64,000 nt of DNA from Pestalotiopsis fici W106-1 (GCF_000516985.1 NW_006917094.1:3675833-3739832), one strand, 5' to 3'; counted from the first letter of the stretch, positions 22,709 to 34,913 are shown. Numbers and translations are program-made. The notes: generated by a model from the letters alone, not told the origin.

Positions 22709-24361
22709 ATGGAGTCATTTCAGAAGCTCAAGCGCCGCACGACGGATCTTGTGGAGAACAACTCTTGGAACCTCCCTTCAATGCCCAAGGTGCAGATGCC
22801 AAACATCAGTATGCCAAGCATGCCCAACATGCCAAATATGCCGAATCTGCCCAAGTTCGGCTCCGACTCCTCTGCCATGAAGGCAACCTGGCAGTACGTT
22901 TCGGTTCCACCGCTCCCCAGGTCATCGCACTCCCTCAATGTCGTGGGCGGCTCTGCCTATATCTTTGGCGGCGAGGTCGAGGCAAGAAATCCCGTAGACA
23001 ATGACATGCACGTCATCACACTGCCATCTAGTGGTGCCCCCGCGGATTACTACACGGTCAAGGCCAAACAATCTGCCAAGAATGTGCCGGTCACAGAGAC
23101 GGAAGATGCCATCGCTGAAGAGGGCGAGCCCCTGTCCGAGGTGCCTCTCTCCTCTCCGTTACCCACCGACTCATCAGAAGACAAGGGCAAATCGCCCGAC
23201 CTGCTCAGCGCCGAGGTGCCCTCGCCCCGAGTCGGGCACGCCACCGCTGTCATTGGCAGCCGTATATTCATGTTTGGCGGGCGCAGCGCTGCCGCCGAGA
23301 CCCTGGATGAGAATGGCCGCGTCTGGGTCTTTGAGACCAAGACCAACACGTGGTCCTTCCTGGACCCGCACCGCGAGAGTCCCTCGGCTCCGGCACGATC
23401 CTACTTTGCAGCCGTGGCAACGGACAAGCCTCGCGAATTTGCGCCGCGCGGACCCCGGCGTACCGAGTCCTGGAAGGAATGGGCCGAGGGCGACAGCGCT
23501 GATGCCGGCATTCCGCAACGACCAATTGTAGGCAACGTGGCGGCCCATGCGAGCGACGAGGAGGAGGCTGGGTTCGGTACTTTTATCGTGCATGGCGGCT
23601 GCCTCAAGGATGGTTCTCGTGTCAATGATCTTTGGGCCTTTGATGTGAGGAGCCGGACGTGGAAGGAGCTGCCTACCGCTCCCGGAAAGCCGAGAGGTGG
23701 CGCTGCCTTGGCCATTGCCAAGAGCCGCCTGTACCGGTTCGGTGGGTTCGATGGCGAAAGCGAGATTGGAGGCCAGCTGGACGTTCTGGAGCTCGGCGTC
23801 GAGTTGTTTGACGACCGTGTCAGCAGAGGCGAGGTGGGAATCTGCGCCAAGGGTAGCTGGATCACCTTGACGCCGTCTGCGCCCCAGACACAAGGCGAGA
23901 AGGGCACCCTGGTGCCAGAAGAGTGGCCGGGTGCCAGATCGGTGAGCGGCATGCACCTCGTCATGGGCGGTGGCGGCCGCGAGTATCTGGTCCTACTGCT
24001 CGGCGAGCAGACGCCTTCAGGTGCTGGCCACGAGGCCGCGGGCCAATTTTGGAGCGATGCCTGGGCGTTCCAGGTCCCGCCCATCGGTATGACGGCTGCA
24101 AGCTTCAAAGACGCCTTCTTGCAGGCAACGGGCCGCAAGACAGGCGAGGGCAAGTGGTCGAGACTCGATCTGGAACCATATGACGATGAGGTCGAGGCCG
24201 ATGCCCGCGGTCCCGGGGCAAGAGGCTGGTTTGCTAGCGCTGCCTTGGGTGATCAGGACGAAACCGGTATCGTACTGCTGGGCGGCATCGATGAGAGAAA
24301 TCAGAGGCTGGGCGACGCATGGGTCTTCCGGCTTGGTGAGGCCAAGGCTTACACAGGTTAA
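22709..24361 (+). CDS. Kelch-repeat beta-propeller protein
   Basis: A single-exon protein of 550 residues. Residues about 20-50 form a Met-Pro-Asn repeat (SMPKVQMPNISMPSMPNMPN and on) of unknown role. From residue 60 there are at least five kelch-type blades with the GG and W/Y features: VVGGSAYIFGGE, AVIGSRIFMFGGRS followed by VWVFETKTNTWSFLDP, FIVHGGC with LWAFDVRSRTWKELP, LYRFGGFDG, and LLGGIDERNQRLGDAWVFRL near the C-terminus. Kelch propellers bind protein or small ligands; galactose-oxidase chemistry is not expected, since no secretion signal or copper site is seen. Large open frames on the opposite strand (up to 260 codons) are shadows of this GC-rich gene. Predicted soluble and intracellular. 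Confidence 0.88.
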   Translation: MESFQKLKRRTTDLVENNSWNLPSMPKVQMPNISMPSMPNMPNMPNLPKFGSDSSAMKATWQYVSVPPLPRSSHSLNVVGGSAYIFGGEVEARNPVDNDMHVITLPSSGAPADYYTVKAKQSAKNVPVTETEDAIAEEGEPLSEVPLSSPLPTDSSEDKGKSPDLLSAEVPSPRVGHATAVIGSRIFMFGGRSAAAETLDENGRVWVFETKTNTWSFLDPHRESPSAPARSYFAAVATDKPREFAPRGPRRTESWKEWAEGDSADAGIPQRPIVGNVAAHASDEEEAGFGTFIVHGGCLKDGSRVNDLWAFDVRSRTWKELPTAPGKPRGGAALAIAKSRLYRFGGFDGESEIGGQLDVLELGVELFDDRVSRGEVGICAKGSWITLTPSAPQTQGEKGTLVPEEWPGARSVSGMHLVMGGGGREYLVLLLGEQTPSGAGHEAAGQFWSDAWAFQVPPIGMTAASFKDAFLQATGRKTGEGKWSRLDLEPYDDEVEADARGPGARGWFASAALGDQDETGIVLLGGIDERNQRLGDAWVFRLGEAKAYTG

Positions 24362-24945
24362 GACGAGCACTCCCGTCACTTTGAAGTATGAGAGAGATGA
24401 AGGGAAAGTAAGACCAAGATGACATGAAATGCCAGCACGCCTGGAAATCCCTGTAAAATGAACAATGGTCATCTACGACGGGCCCAACGATAGCGAGCCA
24501 GTTATTCTGTATTTCATAGGCGTACTCGCGGACTGGTTTTTCAAAAATCAAGCACCAATGATGCATTGTTCTTGGCATCTGTGATGAATTGATCAACTCG
24601 TAGTAACCAGAAGTATACTGATGCAAAAGCTTGCCAGCCAGAGAGGTATTGGTTAAGACCAAATTTGAAAGGATCCCAGATGATCCTATGATTTCGAGCA
24701 TCGCACAAGCCTGCAAGGCATATGAATGGGCTTTTAGTCTGTGGCAATGAATACAAGCATTTTACTCTTTCTTATGTACAAGTTCCCAGTTCTCTAATGG
24801 CGCTGCTCCACATCTCGAACCAGCAACCCCTTCTACAAATCCCATGACCTGAGGCAACCGGTGCAGTGATGACACGCTCGAGATTGTTTTGCCATTTAGT
24901 TCAAGATAGCAATGTTCGCTCAAAAACTCTCGTCCCTTTCTTCCT
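24362..24945. other. Convergent intergenic region
   Basis: Spacer between the kelch gene (+) and the complex I gene (-). No feature seen beyond presumed 3' UTRs. Confidence 0.6.
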
Positions 24946-26051
24946 TTACAAATCCGCCCGGGTAGTCTCGATACCCCAGGGCTCATCATGCAAGTTGGTT
25001 TGTCCTTGGCTGTTCTCACAAGTCTGTCTACCGCTCAGGGGACCAGGGGCGGGCACCTTTGCGGCGGCGGCGGACGAGGTTCCGGCCTCCTTGAGCGCTC
25101 TAATGAGCGTCCGGGTCGTTTCGGGGGTCAGGTCCTCGTAAAAGTCGTCGTTGATCTGCACCATGGGGGCGTTGACGCAGGCGCCCAGACACTCGACCTC
25201 GATAAAGGTGAAGAGGCCGTCCTGAGTTGTCTCGCCCTGCTTAATGCCGAGCTCCTCCTTGATCGTCTTGACAATGGCATCGCTGCCGCAACCTCCCAGT
25301 TGGCAAGGCGTCTATTTAAATAATTATCAGCCAAGCTCGTAAAGAATGTGAGAGAGTCGGGCATGTCTTTGGAAAACCTTCCCCATAACGCGCTGGGGTA
25401 AGAAAGATGCGTATGCAAGGGTCAACTTACAGTTGTGCAAGCTTGAACGTGGAACTTGCCAACCGGTGTCCGGTTGTACATGGTATAAAAGGAAGCGACC
25501 TCGTAGACTCGGGACGGGGGCATCTCGAGGATGCGAGCAACCTCGTTCATGACGCTGATGGATGTGAAACCGTGCTGGCGCTGTCCGAGGTCGAGCACGG
25601 GCATGACGGCTGCCTTCTTGTACTGCGGGGGATACCGCTTGATGATCTCGGCAATTATGGCCTCATTCTGAGGGGTGAACTTGAAGGGAATGTCTGGGTT
25701 GTTGTCGGGAGTGTTGCGGTGCTATATCGCAATGGAAAGAATTAGCCATATGTTCTCCATAGCCACGACTTGATCTCCAAAGTGTCTCAATCGGTTGCAG
25801 GACCGTCACCGGAGCCTCTGAAGCGGGCATTCTCATTTCGAGACCAAGATTTCTTCAACACTTCCGGGCCTTCCAACTCCTGGCTTGCGCCTGAAGTTTC
25901 AATGGGCAGGTAAATGGTGCTCACTTACGACGGAGAGAGTATCGCTCCTCCTGGCGCTGGCAGCTGTGAAGGCGCGGATCTGGGGTCGGGGGGCTCTGGC
26001 AACCGACCGGACGGCGGTTCTGAAGAGCAGAGGAGTCATCTTGGACGCCAT
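24946..26051 (-). CDS. nuo-24: Complex I 24 kDa subunit (NDUFV2/NuoE)
   Basis: NADH:ubiquinone oxidoreductase 24 kDa subunit, part of the NADH-oxidising tip of mitochondrial complex I, where it holds the 2Fe-2S cluster N1a. Three exons on the minus strand: 26051-25929, 25721-25431, 25311-24946, giving 259 residues. Exon 1 is an Arg/Ala-rich mitochondrial presequence ([20 protein letters not shown]). Cluster ligands are visible as Cys136 and Cys141 ([12 protein letters not shown], split by intron 2) and Cys179 and Cys183 ([10 protein letters not shown]), the family pattern C-x4-C and C-x3-C. The end, GRQTCEN...[12 protein letters not shown], is the usual fungal C-terminus. The length fits the family. 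The nuo-24 symbol follows Neurospora usage. Confidence 0.95.
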
Positions 26052-26640
26052 TGTTACGGATGGGCGACTCAATGGCAGATGGGAGAATTGCTATTGAGCT
26101 TCTTTCACGCAAGACGTCGACTGTTTGGCTGGAGGCGTCGAAATGACGGGTTGAGATTCGAGAGAGGCCCGTGCGCGGTAATAAGGAAGCTTTGATTGGC
26201 TCATGCTGGGTGGGGCGGCTCTTCACATTGCATCGAATGTGCAGGTCGGTTTTTGTGAGAATCGGTACCCACCCACCTTACAAACAGTCAAGTTCAGTGA
26301 TTTGTAGGTTTCGCTTGTGTTTCTATTCCTCCATATTTTAATAATACATCAAGACTAGGATGCTCATCTAGTCTTCGGCAATGATAATCCCTATTGTCAT
26401 AAAAAGACTTGAAAGAGGCTGCATTATTGTTCGCAAGGGCAACTCTGTCCTCAAGCTGCAATACGATATAACGGGCACAAACACTGAAGGTTTTTATCTG
26501 ACTAGTATACGACAGTTTCCTGTCAGTGACGATATTTTGCAAGACTGTTATTGAGCACAGACTTCTCCACGACACAACAAATTGAACATAATTTCAGCGC
26601 AGAGCCCCGATATTCATACCGTGGCGGAAAGAAGACCTGC
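26052..26640. other. Intergenic, promoter of 24 kDa subunit
   Basis: Upstream region of the complex I gene and 3' region of the peroxiredoxin gene, both transcribed leftward. Nothing else recognised. Confidence 0.55.
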
Positions 26641-27569
26641 TTAGTCGACCGGGTCCTTGACGGCCTCCTCCGGCTTCTTTTCAGTAATCGTGTCTCCATT
26701 AGTCTCCGGGGCTGCAGCCAGGGCCGGGGCCGCTTCTGCAGGCTTATCAGCAGCAGCGTCATCAGTCGCCGGCTTGTCCTCGGCGGCTTTCTCCTCGGCA
26801 GGCTTCTCCTCGGTGGGTTTCTCGGCAGCCGGCTCGTCTTTGGTCTCACCCGCAGCACTACCCTCCACGAGGGCTTTGACGGCGTTCACCGTAGCAGCCG
26901 GACCACCGGGCTCAGAAATCAACACCTTGCCACTCTTGTCAACAGCGAAAACACCGCGCTGAGTGCCGGCTGGGGCCTTCTTGAGGCCGATGGCGCCAAT
27001 CAATGTCGCGCTTGGATCGCAGAGGAGAGGGTATGGCAGCTTCTGCTTGGTGTGAAAGGTGGTATTGGCCTTTGGCGAGTCCTTGGACAGGCCATAGATG
27101 GCCAGGCCGCCAGCGGTAAGAGGTTCGTAGCTGTCACGGAAAAGGCACACCTGAGTGGTGCCTTGATATAAAAAGTCAGATCTCCAATACAAGCAAGCAA
27201 TGATGCGCAAAGCGTGGAAACATGGCAATGAAACGATTTGTGCTTACAACCAGGGGTGGATGCCTTGGGGTAGGTGAAGAGGACAACCCCAGACTTGCTC
27301 TCATCAACGAGAGCCTTCAATGTCGTCTTCTTTCCATCGTTGGTCTCGATCTCGCCGCCAAAGCCATCGAGAGTAATGACATCTCCCACGGCTGGCGCGC
27401 CAGTCTTGGCCGAAGCAGCAGGAGTAGTGTCGACCTTGGCAGATTTGCCGACGACAGCCTCCTTGACCTTGGAGACAGCCTTGGAGGCCTTGGAGGCCTT
27501 GGAAGCCTTCTTTGGGGCTGGCTCAGGAGCCGGCGGAGGAGCTTTGCGCTTACGGAGCTCCGGGGCCAT
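26641..27569 (-). CDS. Peroxiredoxin, PrxQ/BCP (Dot5-like)
   Basis: A thiol peroxidase of the PrxQ/BCP class, which reduces peroxides with thioredoxin. Two exons (27569-27248 and 27161-26641) give 280 residues. Intron 1 splits the codon of the peroxidatic cysteine: Cys108 in STPGCTTQVC, with the resolving Cys113 five residues later, the atypical 2-Cys spacing of this class. The N-terminus is basic (RKRKAPPPAPEPAPKKASKASK) and looks like a nuclear localisation signal, as in yeast Dot5. After the catalytic domain there is an unusual tail of about 80 residues built from Ala, Glu, Lys and Pro (EKPTEEKPAEEKAAEDKPA and on), likely disordered. Bacterial PrxQ proteins are near 155 residues, so both extensions are additions. 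Confidence 0.92.
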
Positions 27570-28978
27570 GATGTGAGAGATTAGATGCAAGTAAACGGAA
27601 ATAAGACAGATTGACAGCTCAGCTGAAGTCGCCAAGTACTTGCGACCAGGATGAAGCAAAAAACAAGCGGATTCAGTCAAGTGGGAGGCAGAAAACGATG
27701 AGAGCAAGTTGGCAGATGGATGGACTTGAGGTTGGACTGGAGTTACAGGTAAACAGGAGGTTGTCACGGGCTCTGGCCAATGACAGACCGGAGAGGGCGG
27801 GAGCTTCCTCGCGCAAGACGAGGGCAGCAGGGGTGGGAGGTCGAGGGAACACTACCGCTCGGTACGCGGGATTTTGGCATCCTCTGACCACAATTTTTTT
27901 TTTCCTTCTGTCCTTTTTTTTTTTCGCTGTCTGCGGTTTCTCCCTCTCTCACTCGCGCATTGCCAGCTGATGCCGTTGTTATGTCCGACAGGGGAAGCTC
28001 GAGCCAGCTTCGTGACGGGACAAGCAAGTTCCAGGTTCTGGGTTCTGGGCTCTGGCCTCTGCATACTTCAAGCCCAAGACAAGTGTGGGGAAGCTGACCA
28101 ATCGGCCGGGTTGTTGAGAGCCCACTGAACAGTCCCTGCCCAGTGCTCAGACCTGTCATTCGTCGGACGTTGAACTGCAGAACATTTGGAGAGCGGGAGA
28201 CGGCGGCTTCATGCGCGATACCCTAGTCCTAGCCTGGACAGCCTATAACAATGCTGCAGCCAAGCACCTCAGCTCTTCTCGCTTTCATTCATATTAGCTG
28301 GTGATAGGATGTACAAGTACTACTCGTTGCTCCCATATACTCAACTCGCTACATTGAAGGCAAGATCAAGTATTTGAAGATTTGCCGAGCATGCTGTCTG
28401 AAGTAGATGAACAAAAAGCATTCACACTATCACGAGGTCGATCTCTGAAGTTCTGAACTCCGGTATGTACCTAGCTCAATCTTAATGACAATCTAGCAAT
28501 TGGTTAAGATCTGTTGCCTCAAGCCCACTGGTATTGAACTTTTCGCATCTGATTATTTACACAACTTGATATCCTGAGTTTTGTGTCTTTGAATGACCGT
28601 GTCTAGATCTCTGGATACAAACAAGGCAGTCAGCATGAACTCGTCCTTCCAGTATGTGGTCTGGAAACTGTTGAATATAGAAAGGTCGACATCACAGCGT
28701 CTTTGACTTTGTGCTACTGGATTGGTATGAAACATCTATTCTGACTTTGCTTTGACAACTCATCTAGGTCTAAATCATCCATGTCCAACCCTAGTGGTCA
28801 TCTGACGCTGATCAAGTAATTATCGCATGTACAACCTGACGTGACGCTTAACACCCTGCTGCAAGCGAAGCACATGCTGATGCTATGCCGTGTATCTATT
28901 CATTCCTTACGACTAATACTATTAGATGGTAGAACGCAATCTAGTTTGGCAACGTTGCGGTTGTGGGAGACTTGGCTT
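27570..28978. other. Intergenic, no gene recognised
   Basis: Promoter of the peroxiredoxin gene and 3' region of the BAR/SH3 gene. T tracts lie near 27894-27930. No convincing coding sequence. Confidence 0.55.
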
Positions 28979-30439
28979 CTAACCAAGCTTGACATAATTT
29001 CCTGTGTCTTGTTAGACGTACAGCTACGGAGAGGGGACGCGTGAGAAGTCTTACCTGGAAACTGGCCTTGCTTGCCGTTTACCTTTCCGGTCCACCACTC
29101 GTTATCGTTATTTGTTCTCTGTACAATGGTAATCACGTCGCCAGCCCTGAAACTCAGGTCCCCTTCTGCTTGGGCCGAGTAATCATAGAGTGCTGTCACA
29201 GTCTCTGCTCCTGCAGGTGCGGCACTCAGACGACTAGGCTTGGGCTTGGGAGGAGGTGGTTTCGACTTCGCAGCAGCAGCGGCGGCCAGTCCTGGAGAGA
29301 TCGGGCTTTTCAGTGGTGGAGACGCGGCCGACGCGAATGCTGGCTTGCTGGTGGCTGAGTATGGCGGAGGAGCGGAAGCAGAAGCCTGATCTGCCTCTGC
29401 GTCTTGGCCATAGGTAATTTGTGGTGTTGTCATTGAGGACGAGGAGGACGGGCCGGCAGTGATGGCCGCGGGTCGGTTCGGACCAGTGAGAGCCGCCGGT
29501 TTCTGGCCATACTTTGGTGGTCTTCTTTGTCCCGTCGTCTTGAACTTCACAATGGACAGTTTCTCAGCCTGCTCCTGGATGTCGCCTCGTTTTTGGTTGA
29601 ATCCTTCCTCCAGCTCCTGAGTCAGGTCGAAATATCCAATATCACAGTGCTGCATCTTCTCATGCATCGTGTAGAAAATATTCAGCTGCATGTAGTAGAA
29701 TGACTGGAACAAGGGCTGAATAAACTCGCGCTCCAGCCGGAAAAGCTTTGGTAGTTCGTCCTTCAACAGATCATTGAAGTAGTTGAACTCTTGTGTCGCG
29801 TTCTCCACCTCGCCCTCGGCCTTCCACATGGCCTTTTCATCCTTGGCAGTCTTTTCCTTCTTGTCTTGCAGCTTCTTGAGCGTTGCCCGATGTCGGTCGT
29901 AGTCGAGCTGTTTGTGGTCACGCTTCACCGCAGTCTTCCTGATGGCCTTGATGACGTCGAGAAGTTCGTTTGCAGGACCAATAATTCTCGAGTCAATCAT
30001 CTCGAGCTCAGGCCTGAGAGCTTCACCCAAATCCTTGACTATGGCCTCATACTCTTCACATGCACGAATACCCTCGGGGTTGCCATGTACCACAAGGGAA
30101 TCGGGGTCAGACATGCGGCCGGAAATGGGCTTGTAGATCTCGCACATGGCTTTGCTGAACTCGATCTGGTGGTTGATCATGCCATTGATGGCTTCGAAAT
30201 ACTTCTTGGACTCATCGTGCAAGCGCTTGGTCTCGGTCTCGAGTTCTTTGAACCGTCGCTCGGCGTCAATGTAGACGGGGTCCTTGGTTTGTTCACCAAG
30301 ATTGAACTTGGCTTTGAACTGTTGCGGCGCCTGGAAGAGAGGTAGATCAGGTTAGTATCCCAATGTCTCTATGATCGCATTCGGTGCAAGGTGCGACACT
30401 CACCCGAGTCACGCTCTTCGAAAACCCTCTAAAGCTCAT
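28979..30439 (-). CDS. BAR and SH3 endocytic protein (Rvs167-like)
   Basis: An amphiphysin/Rvs167-type membrane-curving protein of actin patches and endocytosis. Three exons: 30439-30404 (MSFRGFSKSVTR), 30330-29055, and a 23-nt last exon at 29001-28979 that supplies GNYVKLG and the stop; total 444 residues. The N-BAR domain spans about residues 10-245, with the typical DPVYIDAERRFKELE start and coiled-coil helices. A Pro/Ala/Ser linker follows (PPPPKPKPSR). The SH3 domain is at about 385-444: ALYDYSAQAEGDLSF, the NEWWTG Trp pair, and FPGNYV. The tiny last exon is required to complete the SH3 ALYDY-FPxNYV core; reading past its donor would give an unrelated tail. Divergently oriented to NFS1. 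Confidence 0.95.
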
Positions 30440-31795
30440 CTCTACGTTTGGGTGGGCAAACGGGTAAAGGATACTGTGGGAGGCAACCCAGAATGATGAT
30501 GTCGGGTATGGTGGGGTATCTATGCGTTGTGTCGTCTAGGAGAACCAACCGAGTTGTTGGACCGTTTTGCGACAGCAGCGCCCTGTGGGCAGATCACGGC
30601 GATAAGTGAGTTCAGGTGTGGGAAATATGCAAGTTGGTCGGCGACGCAGAGAATCAGGCTATCAGGTCGAACGAGATATGTCATAGGAACAGCCTAGGCA
30701 TGTTTGTGAGTTGGGAACGAGCACTTAAAGGGCGATGCGGCGTGGGTGGGTTTTGGGTGCGCCCGGGTCAAGCTTTAGTACCTACGCCGGCCAAGTTTTG
30801 GTGACGAACTTCTCGTGGCAGTGCTGAATTTCGGGCTTCACTTCACCAAACCTGACGGGGTACAGTGCTGTGGCTTGTGGGTGGCACAAGGCACGTACTT
30901 GAAAATCTGACTCGAAAGTCTATTGGCTTAGCCAGGCTGCCACAATAGATGTCTTGACCGCAGTATGTCCTTGTGGTCTTGCTTATTCAGTTTCAAGCGC
31001 AGGTAAGTGTTAGGCGTCCTCTGATGGGGGCAAAGGAGCTGTGGGATGCAGGATCTAAAGAAGATATAAAGTTGAACGTGGAACTTCCGACTAGAAATGT
31101 TATAGCCAGGACGTAACAGCGTAATTTGATAATATGGCTTGTTTCTGCTGGCTTGCCAGTTACTCGGCACATATCATCACCTAGTTATTCAGCTGATGCA
31201 CCTCTATCACTTCTATGGAAGCAAAGACCGAAGCCAAACTTGGATCTCAAGTCTCTTCAATTCGCTAGCCTAAATGCCGACACTGCCGGATGCGATTGAT
31301 TTCTGCTCAAAGATCCAGGAACAACGTCAGAGGGGTGCTTACGTCACTTTTTTACTGGGACGGCTAGCTTCAGCCTCCATGCAAATTTACTGTACTGCGC
31401 TATTGAGAAGACCGGAGGGGAAAGGCGAGAAAGTCCGAGGGTATTGGGCAGCCAGCTGTACCTGCCTTCAGCTGGGTGCTGCCCCTGGACCCTAGGTACC
31501 TACCTACACCCAACTGTAATCAGATCTCGGTGCGCTTCTTTTTCCGCTCTCCGTTCCTCTATCACCGAGTGCCGCTTTTCGCTGCGGGCAACGGACGTTG
31601 GAGCTCGGGTCCGTTTTTATTTTCTGAAGTAGTGATTTATCTTGCCGAACCAACCAACTACAGCTCTTGCAAACCACACAAATTTGTCATCACTCCTCAA
31701 ACCCCGCGACTTTTTTTTTTCCCTTCTCCTCCATACGTTTGTCTGATACCCTTTTTTGTTTCTTGTACAATATTTTAATAATCACAACCTGATCA
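30440..31795. other. Divergent intergenic region
   Basis: Shared upstream region of the BAR/SH3 gene (-) and NFS1 (+), 1.36 kb. No coding sequence recognised. T tract near 31712-31722 just ahead of NFS1. Confidence 0.6.
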
Positions 31796-33521
31796 ATGAT
31801 GGCAAATGCCGCAGCATCTGCGCTGAGGCAGGCATCGCGCCTTGGCCTTAGGCAAACCCTTTCATCGTCCGCACGAGCTACTCCCACTCTATCGAGAGTG
31901 GCTGCCATAGCTCCGAGTCGAGCTTCGAGGAGGAGCTATGTGTCAGAGACTAAACAGCAAAATGCGCAGGTCAATGTCGAGACTGCTATCAAGCTGGACA
32001 AGAAGGATTTCATGAACGAGAAAGGCGAGATGATCATGCCTGGCATGGGCAGCGCTGTCAGCCCAGCCGGCAGCCCCGTTGCCGAAGTTCTGAGTCAGGC
32101 AACCATCCTAGAAGGCCAGCGGCCCATCTATCTCGACATGCAGGCGACCACGCCTGTCGATCCAAGAGTACTCGATGCCATGCTACCTTTCTACGTCGGT
32201 CTCTACGGAAACCCGCATTCGAGGACACATGCCTACGGATGGGAGAGTGAGAAGGCAGTAGAGGAGGCTCGTGAGCACGTTGCCAACCTCATCGGTGCCG
32301 ACCCTAAGGAGATTATTTTCACAAGTGGTGCTACTGAAAGCAACAACATGAGCATCAAGGGCGTTGCAAGATTCTTTGGCAGATCAGGCAAGAAGAAGCA
32401 CATAATCACAACCCAAACAGAGCACAAGTGTGTATTGGATAGTTGCCGGCATCTGCAAGATGAAGGCTTCGAGGTTACTTATCTCCCAGTGCAAAACGAT
32501 GGCTTGGTCGACATGAAGCAGCTAGAAGAGGCCATTCGTCCCGAGACCGCCATCGTCTCAATCATGGCCGTTAACAATGAGATTGGTGTGATCCAACCAC
32601 TCGAGCAGATTGGCAAGCTCTGCAGGTCCAAGAAGATCTTCTTCCATACAGATGCTGCTCAGGCTGTGGGCAAGATTGCTATGGACGTCAACAGGATGAA
32701 TATTGACCTGATGTCCATCTCATCACACAAAATCTACGGACCCAAGGGTATCGGTGCCTGCTACGTTCGCAGAAGGCCAAGAGTCAGACTCGACCCCATC
32801 ATCACTGGAGGAGGACAAGAGCGTGGTCTTCGCAGTGGTACCTTGGCGCCGCCTCTGGTGGCTGGCTTTGGCGAGGCTTGCCGCATCGCCAAGGAAGAAC
32901 TTCCGGTATGTTGAACAACGTTATTACTTTTTCTGTTTTAGCCCCATATGATGAACCGCTCAAACATGCATGGCTTGCTGAATTCCTTGACCGGAATTTT
33001 TATGTTGAGACACAGCACATACGTCTGATTTAATCCTCGAGACTTCATATCATGATGTTTTCCTCCGAGAATTATTGGCAGCTGACTCTTTCACCTAGTA
33101 TGATACCAAGCGCATCAAGGCTCTTTCCGACCGCTTGCTCAACGGCCTTTTGGCTTTGGAGCACGCCACACAGAATGGTTCCCCGGACCACTTCTACCCG
33201 GGTTGCGTCAACGTGTCATTTGCGTACGTTGAAGGCGAGTCACTCTTGATGGCACTGAAGGATATTGCGCTCTCATCAGGTAGCGCATGTACATCTGCGT
33301 CTCTGGAGCCTAGCTACGTTCTCCGGGCACTTGGCAATAGCGATGAAAGCGCACACAGCAGTATCCGATTTGGCATTGGTCGTTTCACCACGGAAGCCGA
33401 GATTGATTACGTGCTCAAGGCCGTACAAGAACGTGTCACGTTCCTCCGCGAGCTGAGTCCGCTGTGGGAGCTTGTACAAGAGGGCATCGACCTCAATACC
33501 ATTGAATGGAGTCAGCATTAA
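31796..33521 (+). CDS. NFS1: Cysteine desulfurase, mitochondrial
   Basis: NFS1 removes sulfur from L-cysteine with pyridoxal phosphate and passes it to the Isu scaffold for Fe-S cluster assembly; it also feeds tRNA thiolation. Two exons, 31796-32905 and 33099-33521, give 510 residues. The first 60 residues form a mitochondrial presequence rich in Ala, Arg and Ser. Class V aminotransferase features are clear: [14 protein letters not shown] at the start of the domain, [18 protein letters not shown] (PLP-stacking His), [10 protein letters not shown], the PLP lysine near residue 312 in [10 protein letters not shown], and the persulfide cysteine near residue 434 in [10 protein letters not shown]. 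The C-terminus [11 protein letters not shown] is the usual eukaryotic end. Tandem ATGs at 31796 and 31799 leave the start uncertain by one residue. Confidence 0.96.
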
Positions 33522-34887
33522 GCTGCTAGCATGAGGATTTTGATTGCACTGACTGGGCAGAAAAGAACCATTTGCCTTATTTGACAGTGACGGGACAACA
33601 CTTTCTCTCTGAGCACATTGCCCGGGGTGGGTAGCTGCGAAAGGACGCAGCATTGTACATTATTCACGAACACCAACCACTATCTCCGAAAGAGATATAA
33701 ACGGCATTGAACTATCTGGTGGTTGCTGACGTATGTCCATCCACATGCCATTCATTCACATGATGGCAGTTTATATTCTGTCCATCATGGCCAAGCGGGT
33801 TGGCCATACCAATCCAAGTCATTGCCTGACACGATCTGTACATGATAAGATACCAATAAATTCAATCGTCTTTTGATAATCAAACAGTAATCATCAGCTT
33901 TCTTGAACGGTTTTGTGTGACAAACAACCTCGCCTTGCCATGCCTGAAGTTATGTCAGCTTCGCATGTACCTGAAATGGTGCATTGAGATGGTCTGTTTG
34001 AGATGATCTGAACATAACTTGTACACAATTCCGCCACAAGCAGTATTTGTGGATTCCTGAGCATCTAACTAAATAAGATATGAGTACACTTGGTCAGTGG
34101 CACGGTAGAGTAGACTCGGCAGCAGATCTGTTGTATGAGGACCACGATAATTGACCAGCATCTTTGCTATGCTTATAGACGTGTGCCTCCTCTTGCAGCC
34201 AGCCAGAGCACTGGAGGGAGACCAGCAGATGACGATTTCAGAACCGCCCCTTTATGAATTTGCATGTGGCGTCGGCCATCAGAGGATAGCTTAATAGGCT
34301 TGAATCTATTGAATTGAACTACTTGCACTAATCGGATGTGGCAATTGTGGGAACCTGTCATAGTACGATCGACCATGGTCGGAAATGTTCAACGAATGAA
34401 CACGAACTCGGTCGACAGCTTGATCACCAAGCTATCAGATCTACAATTTATCGTGGCCGGCAGTCGCTTCTCCCCCAGATATTGGCTTTGACTGGCAGTA
34501 AGGAGACATGGCAAGCTGGGGGAGAACGGTCCCTTTGTCCCAATTAATTCCAACAGTCTGGACTGCTCCTTGGCTCCATTTGCAAATGGCCACAGTTGGC
34601 GGGTCTCCCACCTAGATAAGGTTTCGAGTGAGATGGTGTCACGATATATCAACTGAGCGGGCTCGTGGAGGACAAATGGATACATTGTATTATGGATAGA
34701 TGAGTGCCGGGATGTTTTACACGTGGTGTTGCGGTATTGCCGAAAGCACGTTGATTACAAAGTTGCCAGGGCCGCGACTGTGGGCGTGCAAGGACTCTAG
34801 GGGTTCAAACAGCAGAGAAGCAATTCGCAAAAGCACTAGAATAACAACCATGGTGAAGGAGTGAGGATACCGAGGGGGATGACTTCC

Positions 34888-34913
34888 AAAAAAAAAAAAA
34901 AAAAAAAAAAAAA
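34888..34913 (+). repeat. A26 homopolymer
   Basis: An uninterrupted run of 26 A. It could be the tail of an old retrotransposed element, but no element body is readable upstream. Confidence 0.85.

Noticed and set aside
23174..24153. Long minus-strand open frames (250-260 codons) inside the kelch gene
   Set aside because: They are antisense shadows of a GC-rich coding sequence, with no domain and unnatural Pro/Arg/Ser composition.
24946..33521. Complex I 24 kDa, peroxiredoxin and NFS1 as a Fe-S/redox gene cluster
   Set aside because: The genes have separate promoters and mixed strands, with an unrelated BAR/SH3 gene between; proximity alone is weak evidence.
34888..34913. Poly-A as the tail of a LINE or SINE
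   Set aside because: No reverse transcriptase, pol III boxes or target-site duplication could be read around it.
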